From Streptomyces cyaneochromogenes (GTDB lineage Bacteria; Actinomycetota; Actinomycetes; Streptomycetales; Streptomycetaceae), in NCBI RefSeq assembly GCF_003963535.1, contig NZ_CP034539.1, positions 9,734,001-9,798,000 of the forward strand: a stretch of 64,000 nucleotides of DNA. Reading direction: 5' to 3'. Positions 16,861 to 25,077 of the stretch are shown one piece after another (positions within the stretch are counted from its first letter, which is position 1; the number at the start of each line of letters is the position of its first letter). The notes under the pieces were generated by a model. The model did not search any database. It saw only the letters and a program-made list of their open reading frames with translations, and was not told the origin of the DNA. Both the position numbers and the translations under genes were made by a program.

Positions 16861-18593
16861 TCACTGCTCGCCGCTCCACTTCCGGTACGCGGCCACGGCC
16901 GACGGCAACGTCGGGAAGATCAGCCCCCGGCCCACCGATTCCGCCAGCCCGTACGCCTCCAGATCGTCCAGCAGGTCCTGCTTCACCCGGGCCAGCGCGA
17001 AGACGATGCCGCGCCGGGTCAGCTCACGGCGCAGGCCGTCCACCGCGTCCAGAGCGGTGATGTCGACCTCCACGTTCGCCTCGGTGTTGAGGACGAACCA
17101 GCGGACGGGGCCGGTCTGTTCGTCGACGGCGGCCAGGGCGCGGCGGTGGAAGTCCTGCGCGTTGGCGAAGAACAGCGGCGAGTCGTAGCGGTAGACGAGC
17201 AGCCCGGGGATGGTGCGGGCCTGCGGGTAGTCGTCCACGTCGTGCATACCGGCCACTCCGGGGACCAGCCCCTCGACGGCGTCGTGCGGCCGGGCCACCC
17301 GGCTCAGCAGCTCGGCCACGGACAGGCCGACGGCGACCAGCACGCCGTACAGCAGGTCCAGGGTGAGCACGCCGATCAGGCAGCCGACTGACAGGAGCAG
17401 TTCCCGCCGCCGGAAGGCGGCCAGCCGGGTGAAGCCCGCGAGGTCCATCATGCGGACCGCCGCGTACACCACCAGCGCGCCCAGCACAGCCGACGGAGTG
17501 CGGGTCAGCAGCGGGCTGAGGAACAGCAGCACCGCGAGCACCGCCACGCCCGCCACCAAGGAGTACGCCTGGCTGCGGGCGCCCGCCGAGGACGCGAGCG
17601 CGGTACGGCTGGCACTGCTGCTCACCGGGAAGCCCTGCAACCAGCCGGCGCCGAGATTGGTGACGCCCAGCGCCAGGAACTCCTGGTCGGCGTCGAGGCG
17701 GCCGTCCTCGTCGTCGCGACCCGCGAACGCGCGGGCGGTGAGGATGAAGTCCGTGTAGGCGACGAGCAGGACACCCAGGGCGGGCAGCACCAGCTGCGGC
17801 AGCTCGCTCAGGTCGGGCGCCGCCACGAAGGGCAGCCGGCCGGAACTTCGCCGATGACCTTGATCCCGTACCTGTCGTCGAGATCGAACACGGCCACGGC
17901 CGCTGTGCCCAGCACCGCCGCCAGCAAGGGGCCCGGCACGGCCCGCAGCAGCCACGCCGAGGTGAACAAGAACGCGATCGTGACGGCGGAGAAGACCACC
18001 GTCGCCGGATGCGCCTGCCCCAGGTGCCGTACGAATGACCACAGTTGCAGGAAGAACCCCGAACCCTCCGTGTCCACGCCGGTGAGCTTGGGCAGCTGGT
18101 CCACGATCATGATCAGGGCCACGCCCGCCAGATAGCCGATCAGGACCGGGCGGGACAACAGGTCGGCGACGAAGCCCAGACGCAGCACCCGGGCCGCCAG
18201 GCACAGCAGGCCGACCGTCACGGCGAGGGCGGCAGCCAGTGCGGCATAACGCTCGGGGTCCGCGCCGGCCAGAGGGGCCACCACGGTCGCCGTCATCAGC
18301 GCGGTCGTCGACTCGGGACCGACCGACAGCAGCCGGGACGAACCCAGCAGGGCGTACAGGCCGAGGGCGGGCAGGATCGCCCACAGCCCGGCGACCGGCG
18401 GCAGCCCGGCCACGCCCGCGTACGCCATCACCTGCGGCACGAGATACGCGGCCACGGTGACACCGGCGAGCAGGTCGCCGCGCAGCCACGAGCGGCGGTA
18501 ACCGGCGAGGGCGGTGACCCCGGGGGCCAGACGGCGGATCGTGGGCATCAGGCGGTGCCACCCCGAGACGTGCCCGCCCGAGCCATGGGACAT
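16861..18593 (-). pseudogene. SulP family anion transporter, interrupted by a 1-nt frameshift
   Basis: The N-terminal half (from ATG 18593: LRGDLLAGVTVAAYLVPQ and several TM helices) and the C-terminal half (remaining TM helices plus a STAS domain, VRWFVLNTEANVEVDITALD) are in different frames. They meet near 17833-17840, where GEVPAG should continue as LPFVAAPDL but one base, probably a C in GGC(C)TGCCC on the minus strand, is missing; the first frame then stops at 17808. Joined, the protein would be about 577 aa, normal for SulP sulfate/bicarbonate/dicarboxylate transporters. Either a real inactivating indel or a sequence error. An operator-like palindrome lies about 100 bp upstream of the start. 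Confidence 0.82.
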
Positions 18594-18690
18594 GGAGTTC
18601 CTTTCGCCGACTGCCTTCAGGATCCGTCGCGACCGCCCTGGCCGGCACGTCCGCGCGTTCAGGTTCGGTGGCCGACAGTCCCTGAGGAAG

Positions 18691-18704
18691 GGGCCGTTCA
18701 GCCC
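18691..18704. promoter_or_regulatory. DevR/OsdR-like box between SulP and DoxX-like genes
   Basis: GGGCCGTTCAGCCC, one mismatch from a perfect palindrome, about 100 bp from the start codons of both divergent genes. Confidence 0.55.
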
Positions 18705-18799
18705 CACGAATGCTGACTTTCGGCACCGGGCGACGGCATGTCCGCGCCACGACAGTGGACGGTGTCAACAACGGATCCGTCCCGAGGGGGATGAAGGTC

Positions 18800-19408
18800 A
18801 TGGCAGTTCACGATCAACCGCACCGGCACGTGGGATTCCGTCTCCCGTCCCTGCGCAGGGCCCGGACGGCCGAGGCGGCGGCCGATGCCACGGCGACGAG
18901 CGCCTATGTCTTCGCCGGGCTGCGGCTGCTGACCGGGTTCATCTTCCTGTGGGCGTTCCTCGACAAGACGTTCGGCTTCGGTTACGCCACCCAGTCCGGC
19001 AACGGCTGGATCGACGGCGGCTCGCCCACCAAGGGCTTCCTCAGCGGGGTCGCGGCCGGTCCGATGGAGTCGACGTTCCACGACTGGGCCGGGGACACCT
19101 GGGCGGACTGGCTGTTCATGCTCGGTCTGCTCGGCATCGGTGTCGCCCTGATCCTCGGTATCGGCCTTCGCCTGGCCGCCTTCGCGGGCACGCTGATGAT
19201 GGCGCTGATGTGGATCGCGGAGTGGCCGCCCGCCAAGCACCTCTCCGACGGGTCGCCGAGCATGTCGACCAACCCGTTCGCCGAGTACCACGTCGTGTAC
19301 GCCGTCGTTCTGATCGCTCTGGCCGCCGTTGGCGCTGGCGCGGTCTGGGGACTCGGCAAGGCATGGGCCCGGCTGTCGTTCGTCAGCCGCAACCCCTGGC
19401 TGCGGTGA
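18800..19408 (+). CDS. DoxX/DoxD-like membrane protein
   Basis: 202 aa with about four TM helices: LRLLTGFIFLWAFLDKTF near residue 45, then two central helices (LFMLGLLGIGVALILGI, FAGTLMMALMWIAEW) and a C-terminal one (VVYAVVLIALAAVGAGAVWG). This is the layout of DoxX/DoxD-like proteins, some of which are quinone-linked thiosulfate oxidoreductase subunits and some of which act in redox stress; the exact role is unknown. The conserved NPFAEYHVVYA segment before the last helix is typical. ATG at 18800 is taken with GAGGGGG upstream; ATG at 18791 is possible. Divergent from SulP with a shared operator. Confidence 0.75.
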   Translation: MAVHDQPHRHVGFRLPSLRRARTAEAAADATATSAYVFAGLRLLTGFIFLWAFLDKTFGFGYATQSGNGWIDGGSPTKGFLSGVAAGPMESTFHDWAGDTWADWLFMLGLLGIGVALILGIGLRLAAFAGTLMMALMWIAEWPPAKHLSDGSPSMSTNPFAEYHVVYAVVLIALAAVGAGAVWGLGKAWARLSFVSRNPWLR

Positions 19409-19414
19409 ACCCAG

Positions 19415-19459
19415 GGGCCGTTGGGCCGGTCGGGTCCCGGCCGGGGACCAAGCGGCCCC
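19415..19459. promoter_or_regulatory. Degenerate DevR/OsdR-like boxes upstream of USP 3
   Basis: Three overlapping or adjacent weak copies: GGGCCGTTGGGCCG (19415-19428), GGGCCGGTCGGGTCCC (19423-19438) and GGACCAAGCGGCCC (19445-19458), 60-105 bp upstream of the USP 3 start. Confidence 0.45.
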
Positions 19460-19519
19460 TGCAGCAGCGACACCCAAGATCCGACGCTGGTAACAGATCC
19501 CCGATCAGGAGGCAGAACC

Positions 19520-20425
19520 ATGGTCCGCACTGTTGTCGCAGGTCTCGACGGCTCGTCCGAAAGCCGGGCCGCGGCCGAGTGGGCGGCCCGCGAGGCGAAA
19601 CTGCGCGGCCTGCCGTTGAAGATCGTCCATGTCTGGGAGCCCGTTCCGGAACCCATGGCCCAGGCCCCGCTCCTCGGTGCCGAAACCCAGCAGCACTGGA
19701 GCGAGCGGGTGCCGCGCGAGGCAGCCGAGGGGATCAGGCTGCGCCACCCCGGGGTCGAGGTGACCACCGAGCACCTGACCGGAGGGTCGGCCGACACCTT
19801 GGTCAAGGCGGCCGCCGACGCGGAATTGCTGGTCCTAGGCTCGCGGGGACTCAGTGGGTTCGGCGGGTTCATGGTCGGCTCGGCCGGTCTCTCCGCTGTG
19901 GCGCACGCCGAGCGGCCCGTCGTCCTCGTCCGAGCCGGAGAACAGGCCGCGGACGAGCACGAGCCGGACTCGGTGGGCATCCCGTCCGCAGCCACGCCCT
20001 ACCGGCCCGTCGTTCTCGGCCTCGACGCGGCGACCCCCGACGACGCGGTGATCGAGTTCGCCTTCGAGGAGGCCGCCCGCCGTGAGACAGGCCTGCGGGT
20101 GATCCACGGCTGGAACCTGCCCCCGTACTACGTCTACGGCCTCTCCGCCGACACCCAGCTGCACGACGAAATCGCCCGGCAACAGGCCGCCGTCCTGGCG
20201 GAAGCCCTGCGGCCCTGGCGCCAGAAGCACCCGAACGTCGAGGTCACCGAGCAGACCCCGTCCGGTAGCCCCGGCATCCGGTTGGTGGATGCCTCCCGCG
20301 AGGCCTCCCTGGTCGTCGTCGGCCGTCGCATCCGCCGCAGCCCGATCGGCGCCCACATCGGCCCCGTCGGCCACGCCGTCCTGCACCACGCCGCGGCCCC
20401 CGTCGCGGTCGTTGCCCACAACTGA
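19520..20425 (+). CDS. Tandem universal stress protein (USP 3)
   Basis: 301 aa, two UspA domains. First domain: VVAGLDGSSES start and intact ATP motif GSRGLSGFGGFMVGS. Second domain: motif degraded to GRRIRRSPIGAHIGP. ATG at 19520 follows AGGAGGCAGAACC, an excellent ribosome site. First gene of a probable operon with the alcohol dehydrogenase (36 nt gap), USP 4 and perhaps the phosphoketolase. Operator-like sequences lie just upstream. Confidence 0.93.
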   Translation: MVRTVVAGLDGSSESRAAAEWAAREAKLRGLPLKIVHVWEPVPEPMAQAPLLGAETQQHWSERVPREAAEGIRLRHPGVEVTTEHLTGGSADTLVKAAADAELLVLGSRGLSGFGGFMVGSAGLSAVAHAERPVVLVRAGEQAADEHEPDSVGIPSAATPYRPVVLGLDAATPDDAVIEFAFEEAARRETGLRVIHGWNLPPYYVYGLSADTQLHDEIARQQAAVLAEALRPWRQKHPNVEVTEQTPSGSPGIRLVDASREASLVVVGRRIRRSPIGAHIGPVGHAVLHHAAAPVAVVAHN

Positions 20426-20461
20426 CCTCTATCTCTCATCCCGTTGTGAGGAGTTGACCCA

Positions 20462-21484
20462 ATGAAGGCAGCGGTCGTCCGAGCCTTCGGCGAGCCCCTG
20501 GTCATCGAGGATCGCCCCGACCCCGAGCCCGGCCCCGGCCAGGTCCGCATTCGCGTCGAGGCCTCCGGGCTCTGCCACACCGACATCCATGCCGCCCACG
20601 GCGACTGGCCCGTCAAGCCCAACCCGCCGTTCATACCCGGCCACGAGGGCGTCGGCCTCGTCGAGAAGCTCGGCGATGGCGTCACCCACCTCAGCGTCGG
20701 CCAGCGGGTCGCCGTGCCGTGGCTCGGGAAGGCCTGCGGGCGGTGCGAGCACTGCCTGTCCGGCTGGGAGACGCTGTGCGAGCAGCAGATCAACACCGGG
20801 TACGGCTGCGACGGAGGGTACGCCGAGAAGATGCTGGCGTGGGCCGACTTCGCCCAGCCGGTACCGCAGGGTGTCACCGCCGTCGACGCCGCCCCACTGA
20901 CCTGCGCCGGTGTGACCACGTACAAGGCGCTCAAGGTAGCCGACGTGCGGCCGACCCAGCTTGTCGCGATCTCCGGGGTCGGCGGGCTCGGTCACCTGGC
21001 CGTGCAGTACGCGAAGATCGCCGGGGCCACCGTCGCGGCCATCGACGTGACCGACGAGAAGCTCGAACTCGCCGCCGAGCTCGGCGCCGACCTCGTGGTC
21101 GACGCCCGCAAGCACGACGTCGGCGAGGTGCTCAAGCGGTACGGCGGCGCCCACGCGGCCATCGCCCTCGCCGTGAACGAGGACGCGTTCACAGCCGTCA
21201 ACTCGGGGCTGCGACGCGGCGGCAAGCTCGTCATGGTCGCCCTGCCCGCTCACGGCACCGTGCACGTCCCGATCTTCGACACCGTCCTGAACGGGACAAG
21301 CGTGATCGGCTCGATCGTCGGCACCCGGCAGGACCTCGCCGAGGTCTTCCAACTGCACGCGGCCGGACGCACCAGGGTCATCTGCGAGACCCGTCCGTTG
21401 ACCTCTGTCAACGAGTCCATCGAGGACGTTCTGCGCGGCCAGGTCAAGGCTCGCATCGTGTTCGACCTAGGCGTGGGGCGGTGA
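20462..21484 (+). CDS. Zinc-dependent alcohol dehydrogenase (AdhP type)
   Basis: 340 aa medium-chain dehydrogenase. Catalytic zinc ligands Cys and His appear in ASGLCHTDIHAAHGDW and PGHEGVG; the structural zinc site is the four-Cys lobe CGRCEHCLSGWETLC; the NAD-binding turn is ISGVGGLGHLAVQYAK. Interconverts primary alcohols and aldehydes with NAD(H); during oxygen limitation it could reduce acetaldehyde to regenerate NAD+. ATG at 20462 with GAGGAG 8 nt upstream. Located between two USP genes, with its stop overlapping a GTG that could start USP 4. Confidence 0.93.
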   Translation: MKAAVVRAFGEPLVIEDRPDPEPGPGQVRIRVEASGLCHTDIHAAHGDWPVKPNPPFIPGHEGVGLVEKLGDGVTHLSVGQRVAVPWLGKACGRCEHCLSGWETLCEQQINTGYGCDGGYAEKMLAWADFAQPVPQGVTAVDAAPLTCAGVTTYKALKVADVRPTQLVAISGVGGLGHLAVQYAKIAGATVAAIDVTDEKLELAAELGADLVVDARKHDVGEVLKRYGGAHAAIALAVNEDAFTAVNSGLRRGGKLVMVALPAHGTVHVPIFDTVLNGTSVIGSIVGTRQDLAEVFQLHAAGRTRVICETRPLTSVNESIEDVLRGQVKARIVFDLGVGR

Positions 21485-21489
21485 GGGCG

Positions 21490-22362
21490 ATGGACCTGTC
21501 GATCGTGGTCGGCGTGGACGGCTCCGAGCCCAGCCTGCGCGCCACGGACTGGGCGTCCGACGAGGCCGCGCTGCGAGGCGTGCCCCTACGGGTGGTGTAC
21601 GCCTGCCTCTGGGAGCGCTATGAAGGGGCCGCGCTGGCCAAGGACCTCGGCAAGCCCTCCGCGCAGGCACTGCCCCAGGAGATCACCGGTGCCGCTGTCC
21701 GACGGGCGCAAGCCCGGCACCCCGATCTGAAGGTGACGGCCGATGTCGTGTTCGAAGAGCCTGAGTACGCCCTGGTGAGGGAGAGCCGGAACGCCTCCGC
21801 GCTGGTAGTCGGCAACCGCGGCCGCAGTGGCCTCGCCGCGGCGCTGCTCGGCTCCGTCAGCCTGACGGTCGCCGCGCACGCCCACTGCCCGGTGATCGTG
21901 CTGCGCGGCAGCCACGACAACCAGGCCACGCCCCCGGTCCACGGACGCGTTGTCGTGGGCGTCGGCGAGGAGGCCGAGGACCCGGCCGCCGTGCGCTTCG
22001 CCTACGAGGAGGCCCGACGTCGCGGGGTCCCCCTGGAGGCCTTACGGGCCTGGCGGTGCCCCGCGCACGAGACGACCGACCACCCCCTGCTGGCCGACGC
22101 ACCCGCCCGGCTGCACGAGCAGCACGCCGAGGAGACCCTCTCGGCGGCACTGCGCGATGCCCCAGCGGACGTGGAGCTGCACCGTCGTACCGTCGAGGGC
22201 CACGCCCGCCGCGTGCTGGTGGACGCCTCGCACGGCGCCGACCTGCTGATCGTCGGCGCCAAGCGCCGCACCGGACACCTCGGCCTCCAACTCGGCCGCG
22301 TAGCCCACGCGGCACTGCACCACTCGGCCTGCCCAGTCGCTGTCGTGCCGCAGCCGACGTGA
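21490..22362 (+). CDS. Tandem universal stress protein (USP 4), contains a TTA codon
   Basis: 290 aa with two UspA domains; first ATP motif intact (GNRGRSGLAAALLGS), second degraded (GAKRRTGHLGLQLGR). Codon 185 (22042-22044) is TTA, the rare leucine codon read by the bldA tRNA in Streptomyces, so full translation may depend on developmental stage. ATG at 21490 is used; GTG at 21481, overlapping the upstream stop as GTGA, is an alternative adding three residues. Same orientation as the alcohol dehydrogenase and phosphoketolase genes. Confidence 0.9.
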   Translation: MDLSIVVGVDGSEPSLRATDWASDEAALRGVPLRVVYACLWERYEGAALAKDLGKPSAQALPQEITGAAVRRAQARHPDLKVTADVVFEEPEYALVRESRNASALVVGNRGRSGLAAALLGSVSLTVAAHAHCPVIVLRGSHDNQATPPVHGRVVVGVGEEAEDPAAVRFAYEEARRRGVPLEALRAWRCPAHETTDHPLLADAPARLHEQHAEETLSAALRDAPADVELHRRTVEGHARRVLVDASHGADLLIVGAKRRTGHLGLQLGRVAHAALHHSACPVAVVPQPT

Positions 22363-22509
22363 GCGCCGTGCCCGTCTCGGAGACACGGTCGGCTTCGGCG
22401 GGGCCGCGATGCGTGCCACCCGCGGGTTGAGGTGTTCGGTGACCCCTTTGGTGGTGCCGCCCTTGCCCACCATGTCCCGCCCCCCACTCGACGACTTACG
22501 GAGTCACCG

Positions 22510-24891
22510 ATGCCCGAGCTCGAACACCAGGACAGCAGCGTTCTGACCGACGACGAGCTGCGCACCCTGGACGCCCACTGGCGGGCCGCCAACTATCTGG
22601 CCGCCGGACAGATCTATCTGCTGGCCAACCCGCTGTTGCGGGAGCCGCTGCGGGCGGAGCACATCAAGCCGCGGCTGCTCGGCCACTGGGGCACGTCGCC
22701 CGGCCTGAACCTCGTGTATACCCACCTCAACCGCGTGATCAAGAAGCGCGAACTGGACGCCCTGTGCGTGTGGGGCCCGGGGCACGGCGGGCCGTCCGTG
22801 CTTGGAGGTGCCTGGCTGGAGGGGTCGTACAGCGAGACCTACCCGGACGTCGGCCGGGACGCGGCCGGCATGGGACGGCTGTTCCGGCAGTTCTCGTTCC
22901 CCGGTGGCGTGCCCAGCCACGTGGCGCCGGAGACACCGGGGTCGATCCATGAGGGCGGCGAGCTCGGTTACTCCCTCGCGCACGCCTAGGGCGCCGCCTT
23001 CGACAGTCCGAACCTGTTGGTCACCTGTGTGATCGGTGATGGTGAGGCGGAGACCGGCCCGCTTGCCGCCTCCTGGCACTCCGACAAGTTCCTGGACCCG
23101 GTCCACGACGGGGCCGTCCTGCCGATCCTGCACCTCAACGGTTACAAGATCGCCAACCCGACCGTGCTGTCCCGCCTGCCCCAGCACGAACTCGACGCCC
23201 TGCTGCGCGGCTACGGCCACGAACCCCTCTACGTCACTGGCGACGACCCGGCCACCGTCCACCGCGCCATGGCCCGTGCCATCGACGACGCCCTCGACCG
23301 GATCGCCCTGCTCCAGCGCACGGCCCGCGAGGAAGGCATCGGCGAGCGCGCGCACTGGCCCATGAGCGTCCTGCGCACTCCCAAGGGCTGGACCGGCCCC
23401 GCCGAGGTCGACGGCGTGCCCGTCGAGGGCACGTGGCGCGCGCACCAGGTCCCGCTTGCAGGGGTACGGGAAAACCCGGAGCACCTGCGGCAGCTGGAGG
23501 CATGGCTGCGCTCGTACCGTCCCGAGGAACTGTTCGACGCCGACGGCCGGCCCGTCGCCGACGTCCTCGCCTGCGTCCCCGAGGGCGCGAGGAGGCTCGG
23601 TGCCACCGCTCACGCCAACGGCGGCCTGCTCGTGCGCGAGCTGCCGCTGCCGTCCCTCGACCGCTTCGCGGTGCCGGTCGACAAGCCGGGCACGACCCTG
23701 CACGAGCCGACCCGGGTCCTCGGCGACTTCCTGGAACAGGTCATGAAGGACACCCGTTCCCGGAGGGACTTCCGGGTCGTAGGCCCGGACGAGACTGCCT
23801 CCAACCGACTTCAGGCCGTCTTCGACGCCAGCGGCAAGGCCTGGCAGGCCGGGACACTGCCGGTCGACGAGCACCCGGACCGGCACGGCCGGGTGATGGA
23901 GATCCTCTCCGAGCATCTCTGCCAGGGCTGGCTGGAGGGCTACCTTCTGACCGGCCGGCACGGGCTGTTCTCCTGCTACGAGGCCTTCGTCCACATCGTC
24001 GACTCCATGGTCAACCAGCACATCAAGTGGCTGAAGACGTCGAGGGAGCTGCCGTGGCGCGCCCCGATCGCCTCCTTGAACTACCTGCTCACGTCGCACG
24101 TCTGGCGCCAGGACCACAACGGCTTCTCCCACCAGGACCCCGGCTTCGTCGACCACGTCCTCAACAAGAGCCCGGAAGTCGTACGGGTCTATCTGCCGCC
24201 GGACGCCAACACGCTCCTGTCCGTCGCCGACCATGCCCTGCGCAGCCGCGACTACGTCAACGTGATCGTGGCCGGCAAGCAGCCCTGCTTCGACTGGTTG
24301 TCCATGGATGCTGCCCGCGCCCACTGCGCGCGCGGGGCCGGCATCTAGGACTGGGCCGGCACGGAGAACGGCGGCGAACCGGACGTGGTGCTCGCCTGCG
24401 CCGGCGACGTGCCCACCCAGGAGGTTCTGGCCGCCGCCCAACTGCTGCGCCGCCACCTGCCAGGCCTGGCCGTGCGCGTGGTGAACGTGGTCGACATGAC
24501 CCGCTTGATGCCGCGTGAGGAGCATCCGCACGGGATGAGCGACTTCGAGTACGACGGCCTGTTCACCGCGGACAAGCCGGTGATCTTCGCCTACCACGGC
24601 TATCCGTGGCTGATCCATCGCCTCGCCTACCGCCGCACCGGCCACCCGAATCTGCACGTACGCGGCTACAAGGAGTCCGGCACCACGACGACACCGTTCG
24701 ACATGGTCGTCCGCAACGACCTCGACCGCTACCGCCTGGTCATGGACGTCATCGACCGGGTCCCCCGCCTCGCGGTGCGCGCCGCCGCCGTACGGCAGTC
24801 GATGGCCGACGCCCGCACCCGCCACCACGCCTGGATCCGGGAGCACGGCACCGACCTGCCGGAGGTCGCGGAGTGGGCCTGGACCGCCTGA
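22510..24891 (+). pseudogene. xfp: Xylulose-5-P/fructose-6-P phosphoketolase with two in-frame TAG codons
   Basis: One continuous frame of 794 codons matches phosphoketolase end to end (CVIGDGEAETGPLAASWH thiamine-diphosphate motif; YHGYPWLIHRLAYRRTGHPN near the C-terminus). It is interrupted only by TAG at codon 160 (22987-22989), where the family has Tyr in HAYGAAFD, and TAG at codon 613 (24346-24348), where it has Trp in GIWDWA. There are no frameshifts and length is normal. The enzyme cleaves xylulose 5-phosphate to acetyl phosphate and glyceraldehyde 3-phosphate, an ATP-saving fermentative route. With ordinary decoding the product is dead; recent nonsense mutations, sequence error, or amber suppression are the options. 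ATG at 22510 with CGGAG upstream. No clear operator directly upstream; probably read from the USP 3 operon. Confidence 0.85.
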
Positions 24892-24977
24892 CCGGGCTCT
24901 GCTGCCGACGAGCCTGGCATGCCTGATGCCCCTGCGCCGAGAGGGGCCGGACCGCCTGATCCCCGGCCTTCCCATGA

Positions 24978-24991
24978 GGGCCGACCGGCCC
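24978..24991. promoter_or_regulatory. DevR/OsdR-like box upstream of GNAT-acyl-CoA synthetase gene
   Basis: Perfect GGGCCGACCGGCCC palindrome, identical to the copies at 1728 and 14290, 86 bp upstream of the ATG at 25078. Confidence 0.65.
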
Positions 24992-25077
24992 ACCCGGACC
25001 GCCCGGTCAGCCCCTGTGGCCGCCGTCAATTCCGCTGGACGCTCGAAGTGAACCAGAAGACCCGAAGGAGTTCCGCG

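Noticed and set aside
22510..24891. Global reassignment of TAG as a sense codon
   Set aside because: Other well-supported genes in the window end in TAG, so TAG is a working stop codon here; only local suppression remains possible.
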